Below, in pieces: positions 18,893-29,032 of a stretch of 64,000 bases of DNA. Each line of letters starts with the position of its first letter. Position 1 is the first letter of the stretch. The position numbers were made by a program, and so were the translations under genes. Source of the stretch: Acidobacteria bacterium Ga0074141 (lineage in GTDB: Bacteria > Acidobacteriota > Blastocatellia > Pyrinomonadales > Pyrinomonadaceae); NCBI GenBank assembly GCA_001464665.1, contig LNDP01000024.1, forward strand, positions 682,001 through 746,000, read 5' to 3'. The notes under the pieces were generated by a model. The model did no database searches. It saw only the letters and a program-made list of their open reading frames with translations, and was not told where the DNA came from.

Positions 18893-19438
18893 CTAAACTC
18901 GAAGCGAGCCTCGGAAGCCCCGGGCCGCGTAATAAGATTCGGCTCCGTTGTGGTAAAGAAAGGTGTGGCCGTAGCGCCAGTCGCCGAAGAGGGCGCCGCC
19001 GCGTTCGCGGATGTCGGCGGGCGTTTCGATCCAGCTCGAGGTCCTGGTATCGACCGGCCCGAAGCTCTGCAGTTGCCCGTACTCTTCTTCCGTCAGGATG
19101 CGGATGCCCATCTCCGCGGCCATGCCGAGCGCGCTGTGCTTCGGCTTGTGCTCTTTTCGCGAATCGAGCGCCGCCTGGTCATAACAAACGCTCCGCCGCC
19201 CCTTCGGGCTCTCCGCCGAGCAATCGAAGAAAATGAACTCGCCGGTCTTCTTATCGCGGCCGACGACATCCGGCTCGCCGCCCGTCCGTTCCATCTCTCC
19301 CAGCGACCAAAGCTTCCCCGCATCCGCCCCAAGCCGCGTCTCCACCTCGCCCCACTTGATCCCCTTGTGGCGATGCATATTCGCCTCGAAGCGCTTCTTG
19401 AGACTTGCAAGCAAATCAACTTTATTTTCTTCCGACAA
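18893..19438 (-). CDS. DUF4256-domain protein
   Basis: 181 residues matching DUF4256 along the whole length: an N-terminal LLASLKKRFEANMHRHKGI, the central EPDVVGRDKKTGEFIFFDCS, RRSVCYDQAALDSRKEHKP, and the C-terminal ALFGDWRYGHTFLYHNGAES. These proteins are widespread, about 185 residues, cytoplasmic and uncharacterised. It has its own promoter region, and an AT-rich gap of about 290 bases separates it from the divergent gene at 19734. Confidence 0.85.
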   Translation of the reverse strand: MSEENKVDLLASLKKRFEANMHRHKGIKWGEVETRLGADAGKLWSLGEMERTGGEPDVVGRDKKTGEFIFFDCSAESPKGRRSVCYDQAALDSRKEHKPKHSALGMAAEMGIRILTEEEYGQLQSFGPVDTRTSSWIETPADIRERGGALFGDWRYGHTFLYHNGAESYYAARGFRGSLRV

Positions 19439-19733
19439 TTTTTTTGTTCCCGCTCATGTTTATTCATTCCGCTTTCTGTTCCCACTTGGATTTGAGAGAT
19501 GCTGGCTGTTCCGAATGTGGCCTCGATATGTGACGTTTAATGGCCACTGAGCGCGTGACCTTAACCAACTTAAATAGTGACATTCGGCGATCGAGATCAC
19601 TAAATCAAGCCGAGCTATTTGCAATGTTGTGAGTCCAGCGAATGTCAGTTGACATGTCAGCCACTTTCGCAGTTTACTTCTCGTAATATCTTCCGCGTTT
19701 TTCTACATTTAGCCGAACTCGAGGAGAATTCTG

Positions 19734-20468
19734 ATGGTCGAAGAACAGCCTGTTCGCCTTAAGCCTATACTTCCATTTGAGCGTCACGCCGGCGATAGAT
19801 ACTTCTACATTATATTTGCCATTGCGGCCTGTGCTTTAGTTTTTTTTGCTTTTGGGCCGACGTATTACTATCGGCTCCTGGATTCGGACACGGCGATCAC
19901 GCCCATCGTACACTTGCACTCGGTGGTTTTCACCGCCTGGATGTTGCTGTTTCTCGCCCAGACCATACTCGTTGAAAAAGGCCGTACGGATCTACATGTG
20001 AAGCTTGGGATGCTCGGGTTGATCCTCGCTATCGGTATCGTTGTTGTCGGCTATCTGACGTTGGTCGCCGGAGCTCGTACTGGATACCTCGGCCCGGGTC
20101 TAGAGCGGAACACCGAATTTTCAAAGATGTTCATGATCGTGCCGATGCGCGATCTGGTTTGGTTCATCATCAGCCTTTCACTGGCCATTTACTACCGAAA
20201 CGCACCCGAAACACATAAGCGTTTGATGTTGCTGGTTTTCATCGGCGGCCTGATGCCGGTTGTCTTGGCACGCGTGCAAGATCCATTCAGCATGCTAATC
20301 GGATTGATATTTATGGTTGGGCCGCCGATATATGATGCATTTACGAGGCGACGTTTGCATCGCGTTTACATGATCGGCATACCGCTATTGATCGTGCCAA
20401 CGTTTTTCCTACAATCCATCGCCGGAACCGATGCCTGGAGAAATTTTGCCGACTGGCTTGTCGGATGA
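19734..20468 (+). CDS. Seven-helix membrane protein of unknown function
   Basis: 244 residues. After a 23-residue basic cytoplasmic start there are about seven membrane segments (residues 24-46, 60-82, 93-115, 135-155, 165-183, 187-203, 213-232). Conserved-looking histidines occur in the second segment (IVHLHSVVFTAWML) and before the third (DLHVKLG), which could bind haem or metal. The layout resembles uncharacterised DUF2306-type proteins, but I cannot assign a family firmly. The start has GAGGAG 8 bases upstream. In the upstream gap a perfect TGACATGTCA palindrome (around 19654) could be an operator. Confidence 0.65.
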   Translation: MVEEQPVRLKPILPFERHAGDRYFYIIFAIAACALVFFAFGPTYYYRLLDSDTAITPIVHLHSVVFTAWMLLFLAQTILVEKGRTDLHVKLGMLGLILAIGIVVVGYLTLVAGARTGYLGPGLERNTEFSKMFMIVPMRDLVWFIISLSLAIYYRNAPETHKRLMLLVFIGGLMPVVLARVQDPFSMLIGLIFMVGPPIYDAFTRRRLHRVYMIGIPLLIVPTFFLQSIAGTDAWRNFADWLVG

Positions 20469-20755
20469 ACAGGAATCGATTTCCTCATCTCGCAAAAAGG
20501 TCTTCCGTTCTCGACTTGCTCGGCCTTCGATAAAAGTCCGTAAGTGCTAACTCGCCGGGGTCGTGCAACGTTGAGAGACGGAGGCGCGCGAATCTGGGCG
20601 GAGCCGGTCGAACCTCGATATTGTCCTTGGGGCGTGGTGATAAGGTAAACTAAGAGAAACATTTAGGACGCTTAGTTTTCCGGTATAGACCGGCGGATAC
20701 GGTGATCAACAAGGCAAAAAAGGCCCCTGGACGATATCAAGGAGGAAATAATTCT

Positions 20756-22069
20756 ATGAAGAGAACGCAATTTGTGATCGCATTGGCGGCTTCGGCTATT
20801 TTGGCGGGCACTGCGTGCGGGCAGCGGCCGAGCACCGAGCAGGCACCGGCGGCGGAGCAGAAAACGGCGGCGGGACAATGCACGCCGCTTGAGACTCGGG
20901 CGCCGAATGCGGCCGAGCAGAAACCGGCATTTGCCGGGCAAACGCGTGCCTGCGGTGTGAAGACCGCGGCAGCCATTGAGGTGACGGTGCTGGCGAAGGG
21001 GCTCGAAAATCCCTGGGCCGTTGAACCGCTTCCCGACGGCAGCTTTCTGGTGACGGAAAAGCCGGGGCGGATGCGCATCGTTTCGGCAGATGGAAAGCTC
21101 GGCGACCCGATCGAGGGCCTGACGTCGGTAGCCCAGGGCGGAGTTACAGCCGAGAGCGGACAGGGCGGCTTGCCGCCGATAAGCGCCTCGCGACAGGGCG
21201 GCTTGCTCGACGTCGCGCTCAGCCCGACGTTTGCGAAGGACCGCACCATCTTCTGGAGCTTTTCCGAACAGCGCGAGGGCGGCAGCGGGACGACTGTTGC
21301 TCGGGGCGTTCTTAGCCCGGACGGGCGAAAGCTCTCGGAGGTCCGCGTGATCTTCCGCGCGATGCCGACCTATAACAACGGCCTGCACTTCGGTTCGCGG
21401 CTCGCATTTGCGCCGGACGGCAAACTCTTCATCACGCTCGGCGACCGCTTTGACCTGAGAACCATGCGGCCGCTTGCACAATCGCTTGAGGCCCACAACG
21501 GCAAGGTCGTCCGCATCAATCCGGACGGCACGGTGCCTACGGACAATCCTTTTGCCGGCAAGGAAGGCGCGTTAGGCGACATCTGGACCATCGGCCACCG
21601 CAATATCCAGTCGGCAGTTTTTGATGACCAGGGCAGGCTCTGGACGGTCGAGCACGGCGCCCGCGGCGGCGATGAGCTGAACATGCCTGAAAAGGGTAAG
21701 AACTACGGCTGGCCGGTCGCGACCTTTGGCCAGGAATATACCGGCCAGGCGATCTCAGGCGGCACGACCGCAAAAGACGGTACCGAACAGCCGGTCTATT
21801 ATTGGGACCCGGTGATCGCACCTTCGGGAATGGAGTTTTACACCGGAGCGGCCTTTCCGGAATGGAAGGGTAACTTGTTCGTCGGTGGGCTCGTCTCGAA
21901 GCGGCTTGTACGCCTTGTGATGAAAGACGGCCGCGTCGCCGGCGAGGAGCATCTGCTCACCGATCGCGGCAGCCGCATCCGTGACGTCCGCCAGGGCCCC
22001 GACGGTTTTCTCTACGTCGTTACAGACGAATCGAAAGGCGAACTCTGGCGCATCGCTCCGAAGAAATAG
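20756..22069 (+). CDS. PQQ-dependent sugar dehydrogenase-like secreted protein
   Basis: 437 residues from the ATG at 20756, which has a strong AAGGAGG site; the longer frame starting at 20702 lacks one. The signal peptide ends in a possible lipobox (GTAC). A 60-residue Ala/Pro-rich linker precedes a six-bladed propeller of the glucose/sorbosone dehydrogenase (YliI/Asd) family: LENPWAVEPLPDGSFLVTEK, LDVALSPTF, GLHFGSRLAFAPDGKLF, GHRNIQSAVFD, EHGARGGDELN, NYGWP. Such enzymes oxidise sugars in the periplasm using PQQ and pass electrons to the respiratory chain. Substrate unknown. Single gene with its own terminator. Confidence 0.88.
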   Translation: MKRTQFVIALAASAILAGTACGQRPSTEQAPAAEQKTAAGQCTPLETRAPNAAEQKPAFAGQTRACGVKTAAAIEVTVLAKGLENPWAVEPLPDGSFLVTEKPGRMRIVSADGKLGDPIEGLTSVAQGGVTAESGQGGLPPISASRQGGLLDVALSPTFAKDRTIFWSFSEQREGGSGTTVARGVLSPDGRKLSEVRVIFRAMPTYNNGLHFGSRLAFAPDGKLFITLGDRFDLRTMRPLAQSLEAHNGKVVRINPDGTVPTDNPFAGKEGALGDIWTIGHRNIQSAVFDDQGRLWTVEHGARGGDELNMPEKGKNYGWPVATFGQEYTGQAISGGTTAKDGTEQPVYYWDPVIAPSGMEFYTGAAFPEWKGNLFVGGLVSKRLVRLVMKDGRVAGEEHLLTDRGSRIRDVRQGPDGFLYVVTDESKGELWRIAPKK

Positions 22070-22102
22070 CTGACCGAATGCGGCTTCGTTAACCAACAAA
22101 AG

Positions 22103-22132
22103 ACCTCGGCCCTATGCGGCTGAGGTTTTTTT
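22103..22132 (+). terminator. Intrinsic terminator after the sugar dehydrogenase gene
   Basis: ACCTCGGCC (22103-22111) pairs with GGCTGAGGT with one wobble around a 6-base loop, directly followed by seven T. It is 33 bases past the stop. Confidence 0.85.
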
Positions 22133-22165
22133 CGTTGAGGGAACTTTCGGCCGGTTTTTGTTTTC

Positions 22166-22633
22166 TCAGACTTTCCCCAACTCACTCTCGAAGAAACTCT
22201 TCAATGCCCGCAGGCGTTTTCGGGTTTCCCATGCGAAAACTGCCTGCATCAGCGGATGGAGGATCGGGCGCAGCCAGGCCGGGCGTGCTGTGAAATTTAC
22301 TTTATAGATCACTTCCGAGTGAGCATCGTCGATCTTTGCGTGCCGTATACTCGCGGCAAAAGCGTCAAAGAAAGGCGGTTGATTCAACAACTTGACGGCC
22401 GCGACCCGCCCTCCGTCAAACGAGACGTATCGCGTTCGCAGTGCGAACATTCCCAACGCTCCTTTACCTCTGCACACGGAAATCGCGCCTAGACATGCTT
22501 CCGTGAATTCAGGTTCGAGATAGGCTTCTTTCAAGAGCGTGTCCCATTCGAGTCTGCGATCGTAGTTATGGATCAACGCAAACACCGCATCGGCCGAAGC
22601 AGGGATCGTCTCTCTTATTTCAGTCGTTGCCAT
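22166..22633 (-). CDS. SRPBCC (START-like) protein
   Basis: 155 residues. The start IRETIPASADAVFALIHNYDRRLEWDTLL is the usual first strand and helix of the SRPBCC/polyketide-cyclase hydrophobic-cavity fold, and the long C-terminal helix (VFAWETRKRLRALKSFFES) is present. These proteins bind small hydrophobic ligands. The ligand is unknown. It lies 34 bases downstream of a DoxX-like gene and behind a DHFR-like gene on the same strand, a combination seen in many soil bacteria. Confidence 0.75.
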   Translation of the reverse strand: MATTEIRETIPASADAVFALIHNYDRRLEWDTLLKEAYLEPEFTEACLGAISVCRGKGALGMFALRTRYVSFDGGRVAAVKLLNQPPFFDAFAASIRHAKIDDAHSEVIYKVNFTARPAWLRPILHPLMQAVFAWETRKRLRALKSFFESELGKV

Positions 22634-22667
22634 GAAGCCCGTCGCTAATGCCGCGAGTTTTTATTGT

Positions 22668-23060
22668 TCAGCCGCCGCTAGGGCTCTTCCCCGCGAGCCG
22701 TCGGCTTTCGGGCCGCAGATACCAGGACGCGACCGTGAGCATAAGCAGCACCGCGGTCGGGAGCATCGTGGCAAAACCATCGCCGATCGCGATGTGCGAG
22801 AAAAGCGCACCCGAAGTGACGAAGAAAAACCCTGCGTACGCCCACTCTTTCAAGAGAGGCATTCGGGGTGCGATCAACACGATCACACCAAGAATTTTCC
22901 AAACGCCGAGCAGCACCAGTAAATACCGCGGATACCCCAACCGGCCAAAGCTGTGCAAGACCTCCGGCATCTTGACCAACTGCAACACCGCACTAGCCAG
23001 CATCCCCACACACAGCCAAAGCGTCACCACCCAATAAACAACCACTCTCGGTACAGCCAT
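22668..23060 (-). CDS. DoxX-like small membrane protein
   Basis: 130 residues with four hydrophobic helices (about residues 7-27, 44-63, 70-90, 96-113). The segment FGRLGYPRYLLVLLGVWKILG before the second helix is the characteristic DoxX-like (PF13564) motif. Family members are four-helix membrane proteins, some linked to redox, most uncharacterised. It probably forms an operon with the SRPBCC gene behind it. Confidence 0.8.
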   Translation of the reverse strand: MAVPRVVVYWVVTLWLCVGMLASAVLQLVKMPEVLHSFGRLGYPRYLLVLLGVWKILGVIVLIAPRMPLLKEWAYAGFFFVTSGALFSHIAIGDGFATMLPTAVLLMLTVASWYLRPESRRLAGKSPSGG

Positions 23061-23076
23061 AACCCATTATCGACCA

Positions 23077-23217
23077 GAATTCACCACAGAGTCACGGAGG
23101 ACACTGAGAAGGAAACTTAATGTTTTTCATGCAAGATAGTCAGCAACATTCTACCTAAAAAGCCCAAATAGCCAATCTCAAAAAACTCAGTGCTCTCTGT
23201 GTCTCCGTGGTGAATTC
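23077..23217. repeat. Long inverted intergenic repeat (ACCACAGAG type)
   Basis: Left arm 23077-23108 (GAATTCACCACAGAG...) and right arm 23186-23217 are inverted copies of a 32-base sequence with several mismatches, separated by 77 bases. The ACCACGGAGACACAGAG theme is a common dispersed intergenic sequence in GC-rich soil and water bacteria, and a relic of it occurs near 10390-10420. It encodes no protein and lies between the DoxX-like and DHFR-like genes. Confidence 0.6.
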
Positions 23218-23218
23218 C

Positions 23219-23824
23219 CTATTCTTCATCCTTTTCGATCTGGGATGCTCCGGTTTTTACTTCGCCGTTGCGTTCGTAGTTGGCGATGATGATGCCGTTT
23301 GGCGTGATCTGGCTTTCGGTTACCTTGAAGGCCGCGGGGATGGTGCCGTCTTGGAAAAGACGTTTGCCTTGTCCCAATGTGATCGGGAAGATCATCAGCT
23401 CGAGCCGATCGACGAGGTCGGCTTTGAATAGAGTTTGCAGCATGTCGGCACTGCCGAAGACGTGCAGATCGGGGCCTTCGGTTTGTTTTAGCTCGCGGAC
23501 CTTCAAGGCGAGGTCGCCGCCGAGGAAAACGCTTGGCTGCCAGTCGCTCGACGTGCGGGTGTTCGACGCGACGTACTTGGTCGCCGTCATCACATTCGGC
23601 CAAAAGTGAGAATGCTCCGGCCAGTATGGCTCCCAAATGTCGAACGTCTTTCGCCCCAGCAGCAGATCCACCGACTTCGCCAGCCGCTCCTGAATCACCG
23701 CGCCCGATTCTTCATCCGCATACCCAAAGAACCACCCGCCAAACGAAAACCCATCGCCGTCATTCTCCTCGTTCTGAATCACGCCATCGAGCGTCATGAA
23801 TTCACATGCGGCTATTTTTCTCAT
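23219..23824 (-). CDS. Dihydrofolate-reductase-family (RibD C-terminal-like) protein
   Basis: 201 residues from the ATG at 23824, where the fold starts ([17 protein letters not shown]) and a GGAG site lies 11 bases upstream; a longer frame from 23935 is not supported. Motifs include [48 protein letters not shown] and [17 protein letters not shown], typical of the small DHFR/RibD-like reductases of unknown substrate. They use NAD(P)H; this group is not the housekeeping DHFR. The C-terminal tail (about 15 residues, acidic) is variable. Confidence 0.85.
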   Translation of the reverse strand: MRKIAACEFMTLDGVIQNEENDGDGFSFGGWFFGYADEESGAVIQERLAKSVDLLLGRKTFDIWEPYWPEHSHFWPNVMTATKYVASNTRTSSDWQPSVFLGGDLALKVRELKQTEGPDLHVFGSADMLQTLFKADLVDRLELMIFPITLGQGKRLFQDGTIPAAFKVTESQITPNGIIIANYERNGEVKTGASQIEKDEE

Positions 23825-24113
23825 GATGTTTTCGCTCCAAGGTAAATTCCTACCCCAATCTCCACCCCCGACCAGGTGAGACAGCAACCCCTTTATTAGG
23901 AAATAACAATAATAAATATGAAAAAAGCTTGCCATTCGTAGTATCCTGTTCGAAAGTCCCTTACATATTCACTTCCAACTGGCTGACTGGCGGCAACTGT
24001 CTGGCCTTGAGTTAAGAGTGAACTGCATTCAAATGTAGTTGTTTTTTCAAGTGCTTTGGACGGCTTAATGTTTGTCGCAACAGCCTTTAGGAAAGAAACG
24101 GAGAGTAGAAAAA

Positions 24114-25292
24114 ATGAAAAACGGAACAAAGAGAATCACAATGATGATGGCGATGCTCGGAGTAAGCATCGGAATGGTTTTTGGAACAGCCCAAGATATT
24201 CAGGCACAGGATGGGACGAAGATCGCTTTTACCTCCAACCGCGACGGCAACTTTGAGATATATGTGATGAATGCGGATGGCTCAGGTCAAACCAACATCT
24301 CCAATAATTCGGCGTATGATGCAGAGCCAAGCTTTTCACCTGATGGGACGAAGATCGCTTTTACCTCCGTCCGCGACGGCAACTTTGAGATATATGTGAT
24401 GAATGCGGATGGCTCAGGTCAAACCCGTCTAACCACGAATACGAGGAATGATTCCCAGCCAAGCTTTTCGCCTGACGGGAGGAAGATCGCTTTTATCTCC
24501 GACCGCGACAACTTCAACTTTGAGATATATGTGATGAACGCGGATGGCTCAGGTCAAACCAATCTGACCAACAATTTGGCGGCGTTTGATTTCGAGCCAA
24601 GCTTTTCACCTGATGGGACGAAGATCATTTTTCTCTCCAACCGCGACGGCAACTTCAACGTTGAGATATATGTGATGAATGCGGATGGCTCAAATCTAAC
24701 CAATCTGACCAACAATTTGGCGGATGATAGAGATCCAAGCTTTTCACCTGATGGGGCGAAGATCGCTTTCGTCTCCGACCGCGACGGCGGCCTCAGCCAG
24801 ATATATGTGATGAATGCGGATGGCTCAAATCCAACCAAGCTGACCAACAATGGGGGTAGAGAGCCAAGCTTTTCACCTGATGGGACGAAGATCGCTTTTA
24901 CCTCCTTCCGCGACGGCAACCAAGAGATATATGTGATGGATGCGAATGGCTCAAATCAAACCCGTATAACCAACAATCCGGCGGTTGATGGTCAACCATC
25001 ATGGGGCGTATCGCCCGATGCGGATGGCGACGGTGTTTTTGATGCGGATGATGTCTGTTCCGGCACTGTTCTGCCTGAAGACCAACCTTTGGGGCTTTTA
25101 AAGAACCGTTTCTATGCCAACGAGTTCGGCGACTTTATCGATGCCGGCGGGACATCAGCAGGAATTACTGTTGCCGACACGGGCGGATGTTCGGGCAGTC
25201 AGATAATCGAGGCAGCGGGACTTGGACTTGGTCATCGTAAGTTCGGCATCACCCGCGGAGCATTGCTTGATTGGATCGCGGCGTTGCCGTAG
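24114..25292 (+). CDS. Secreted PD40/TolB-like beta-propeller protein (copy 1)
   Basis: 392 residues from the ATG at 24114 (purine-rich GGAGAG site 9 bases upstream). A signal peptide ends near QAQ (residue 33). It has about seven PD40 repeats of 40-43 residues, each with PSFSPDGTKIAFTS, RDGN-EIYVMNADGS and a TNLTNN turn, forming a WD40-like propeller. Then comes a calcium-binding-type stretch DADGDGVFDADDVCSG, and about 75 residues (QPLGLLKNRFYANEFGDFI) shared almost exactly with the next gene. It is likely secreted or periplasmic. TolB-like propellers bind proteins or peptides, and the partner is unknown. It is the first of a tandem duplicated pair. Confidence 0.85.
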   Translation: MKNGTKRITMMMAMLGVSIGMVFGTAQDIQAQDGTKIAFTSNRDGNFEIYVMNADGSGQTNISNNSAYDAEPSFSPDGTKIAFTSVRDGNFEIYVMNADGSGQTRLTTNTRNDSQPSFSPDGRKIAFISDRDNFNFEIYVMNADGSGQTNLTNNLAAFDFEPSFSPDGTKIIFLSNRDGNFNVEIYVMNADGSNLTNLTNNLADDRDPSFSPDGAKIAFVSDRDGGLSQIYVMNADGSNPTKLTNNGGREPSFSPDGTKIAFTSFRDGNQEIYVMDANGSNQTRITNNPAVDGQPSWGVSPDADGDGVFDADDVCSGTVLPEDQPLGLLKNRFYANEFGDFIDAGGTSAGITVADTGGCSGSQIIEAAGLGLGHRKFGITRGALLDWIAALP

Positions 25293-25316
25293 AAATACTC
25301 GAGTTTTCCAGGAAAT

Positions 25317-25346
25317 CCGGCTTCTCTAATTAGGAGCCGGTTTCTT
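25317..25346 (+). terminator. Intrinsic terminator between the two PD40 genes
   Basis: CCGGCTTCT (25317-25325) pairs with AGGAGCCGG (25332-25340, one wobble) around a 6-base loop, followed by TTTCTT. It lies 24 bases past the first PD40 gene, so the two copies may be separately transcribed. Confidence 0.75.
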
Positions 25347-25399
25347 GGGAAATTCAGAAGTTGCCGCCACAGACTTAGGAGAGACGGAGAATAGAGAAA

Positions 25400-26560
25400 A
25401 TGAAAAACAGAACAAAGACGATGACAATGATGATGGCGATGCTTGGAGTAGGCATCGGAATGGTTTTTGGAATTGCCCAAAATGTTCATGCGCAGGATGG
25501 ATCGAAGATCGCGTTTGACCGCAACGGTGAGATTTATGTGATGAACGCGGACGGCTCAAATCAAGTCAATCTAACCAACAATACAGCGGCTGATATCCAG
25601 CCAAGCTTTTCACTTGATGGGTCAAAGATCGCCTTTATCTCGGGCCGCGACGACGGCAACCGTGAGATATATGTGATGAATGCTGACGGCTCAGGTCAAA
25701 CCCGTTTAACCAATAATACGGCGGTTGAAGACGAACCAAGCTTTTCAGCTGATGGGACGAAAATAGCTTTTACCTCCTTCAGCGACGGCAACGCTGAGAT
25801 ATATGTGATGAATGCAGATGGCTCAAATCAAACGCGTCTAACCAACAATTCGGCGTTCGATTTCGGGCCAAGCTTTTCACCTGATGGGACGAATATCGCT
25901 TTCACCTCCGACCGCGACGGCAACTTTGATATCTATGTGATGAATGCTGATGGCTCAAATCCAACCCGTCTAACCAGCGTTCTGGCATTAAATTTGAATC
26001 CAAGCTTTTCACCTGATGGGACGAAGATCGCTTTTGGTTCCAACCGCGACGGCCCCAGCGATATATATGTGATGAATGCGGATGGCTCAAATCAAACCCG
26101 TCTAACCAACGATCCGGCGTTCGACTCACAACCAAGCTTTTCACCTGATGGGACGAAGATCGCTTTTCGCTCCAACCGCGACGGCAACGATGAGATATAT
26201 GTGATGAATGAGGATGGCTCAAATCAGACCAATATTTCCAACAATCCAGCGAGCGATGGTCCGCCATCATGGGGCGGATCGCCCGATGCGGATGGCGACG
26301 GTGTTCTTGATGCGGATGATGTCTGTCCGGGCACGGTTCTGCCAGAAGACCAACCTTTGGGGCTTTTAAAGAACCGTTTCTATGCCAACGAGTTCGGCGA
26401 CTTTATCGATGCCGGCGGCACATTTTCGGGCATCACCGTTGCCGACACAGGCGGATGCTCGGGCATTCAGATAATCGAGGGAGCGGGACTTGGACTTGGT
26501 CATCGTAAGTTCGGCATCACCCGCGGAGCATTGCTTGATTGGATCGCGGCGTTGCCGTAA
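25400..26560 (+). CDS. Secreted PD40/TolB-like beta-propeller protein (copy 2)
   Basis: 386 residues, paralogous to the gene 100 bases upstream. It has the same signal-peptide start (MKNRTKTMTMMMAMLGVGIG), about seven PD40 repeats, the DADGDGVLDADDVCPG segment and a nearly identical C-terminal 75 residues ending LLDWIAALP. Even the short leader before the start resembles that of copy 1 (GACGGAGA-TAGA). The propeller repeats have drifted more than the ends. Its own strong hairpin terminator follows at 26606. Confidence 0.85.
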   Translation: MKNRTKTMTMMMAMLGVGIGMVFGIAQNVHAQDGSKIAFDRNGEIYVMNADGSNQVNLTNNTAADIQPSFSLDGSKIAFISGRDDGNREIYVMNADGSGQTRLTNNTAVEDEPSFSADGTKIAFTSFSDGNAEIYVMNADGSNQTRLTNNSAFDFGPSFSPDGTNIAFTSDRDGNFDIYVMNADGSNPTRLTSVLALNLNPSFSPDGTKIAFGSNRDGPSDIYVMNADGSNQTRLTNDPAFDSQPSFSPDGTKIAFRSNRDGNDEIYVMNEDGSNQTNISNNPASDGPPSWGGSPDADGDGVLDADDVCPGTVLPEDQPLGLLKNRFYANEFGDFIDAGGTFSGITVADTGGCSGIQIIEGAGLGLGHRKFGITRGALLDWIAALP

Positions 26561-26605
26561 AAGATACCCGGATTATCTAACGGATAGAGATCTGAGATAA
26601 TTGCA

Positions 26606-26644
26606 AAAGACGTTACCCAAAAATCATCAGTGGGTAACGTCTTT
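26606..26644. terminator. Perfect 13-bp hairpin terminator after the PD40 genes
   Basis: AAAGACGTTACCC (26606-26618) pairs perfectly with 26632-26644 across a 13-base loop, followed by CTATTC. The A/T-rich ends could let it work on both strands. Confidence 0.85.
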
Positions 26645-26711
26645 CTATTCTCCCAAATTGGTTCTTTCGCCCCGCCCCGATAGGGGCCAAACTAAAAACC
26701 AGACGACAAAG

Positions 26712-26850
26712 CTAGACTGCTGCGACGCGGTTATAGACAGTATCTCTCTCGACAGCCTCGAATCCGGCGCGGTGGATCATTTCGATGATCTCGGTTGGTC
26801 ATTTTCACTTCGCCCTCGGCGGCGTAGGCGTTGGTGTGGCCCCAGTTATG
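26712..26850 (-). pseudogene. Decayed 3' end of an mqnE-like gene
   Basis: The minus strand encodes a copy of the last 40 or so residues of MqnE with frameshifts: [11 protein letters not shown], then after a one-base shift [20 protein letters not shown] and NRVAAV, stop TAG at 26712-26714. The intact mqnE has [20 protein letters not shown] and then [21 protein letters not shown]. The remnant is diverged, so it is not a recent duplicate. It abuts the end of the alpha/beta-hydrolase gene, whose last codons and stop (GCA CCA TAA) fall inside sequence matching mqnE's GGCACCAT. No 5' part of the remnant was seen. Confidence 0.8.
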
Positions 26851-27738
26851 GTGCCGTTTCCAAGAGGAAGCGACGTATGGTCGAAACGACATCCTCGAAG
26901 ACTTTTGGGTCCCGAAAAAAGTAATGGTTCGTGTCGGGTAAAACGATGGCCTGGCCGTGCTTGACCTCCTTGCGGAAGCGTTCGATATTGCTCGACTGAT
27001 ACGGCCTTACGTCGGTCTCGATCCACTCCTCCATTCGTTTTCGCAAAGCATCATCCATGCCGGGGCGTGCGGCCCAGTGCTTTTCGACCATCACGTAGAA
27101 GCTAAGGGCCGGGGCCTTGATCCGGCGATAGTCAGGATCGAATCGATCTCCATACGTGTTGTACTCTTCAAAGATCTTATCCTCTAAGGTCGGCACCTCA
27201 GATGTCTTCTCGGCGATCCGCCGAGGGGCGCGTGGTTCGGTGGCCAAGAACTGTTCGCGACGGCCATATGCCGCATCTAGGAAAACGAGTTTCAGAGTTC
27301 GCTTCGGATACTTGGCGGCGAACATTAGCATTTCATTGCCGGCAAAGGAATGTCCGATCAGATGCACTTTATTGATCTTCATCTGGTCAATAAATCCCAA
27401 TAGGTCCTTTGTAAGAGTCTCGACATCGTAGCCTTTCTCGGGCTTGTCCGATTCGCCGTGGCCCCGACGGGTCACCGCCAAAACACGAAACCGATCGGTA
27501 AACTTCGGAGCGATCTGGTCAAAAACGTGAGCCGTATCACCGGCACCGGGGAGTAAGATCAATGCCTCTCCCGTTCCGCCCCAATCCAGATAATGTAGCC
27601 GAACGTTCTTGATGGTTACATAGCCGCTCACGTGAGGCGACTGGTCATCGCCCTTTCCGCCTTGCTGTGCCAAGGTCATCGAGGCCACCAAAAGGAAAAC
27701 GGCAATACTGGTCACTGTCCGCCATGTTCTATGCGTTC

Positions 27739-27742
<4 letters not shown>
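26846..27742 (-). CDS. Secreted alpha/beta-hydrolase
   Basis: 298 residues with a signal peptide (residues 1-25, ending TLAQ). Alpha/beta-hydrolase fold: oxyanion segment [25 protein letters not shown], the nucleophile elbow [11 protein letters not shown] with catalytic Ser, FLDAAYGRR, and a C-terminal histidine in LPDTNHYFF. It is likely a periplasmic esterase or lipase-like hydrolase with unknown substrate. Its ATG overlaps the mqnE stop (ATGA), so it is translationally coupled to mqnE. The 3' end runs into an mqnE remnant, which suggests the gene was inserted between two mqnE copies or ends. Confidence 0.87.
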
Positions 27743-28848
<1,106 letters not shown>

Positions 28849-29032
28849 AGTCTATCAAAATACTGCGAGTTCTGGCATTAAATGCCGATCAGCCTGCTTA
28901 ACGTGCCAAGCCGGCTTTTCTAGTATATTGTTCGACCGGATAGCCTGCTTCAGACGCGCCCCGCGGTTGACGGAATGCCGCCGCCCGCTTTAGAGTTTAG
29001 CGATCACGACTCGTTCACTATCGCTAAACAAT

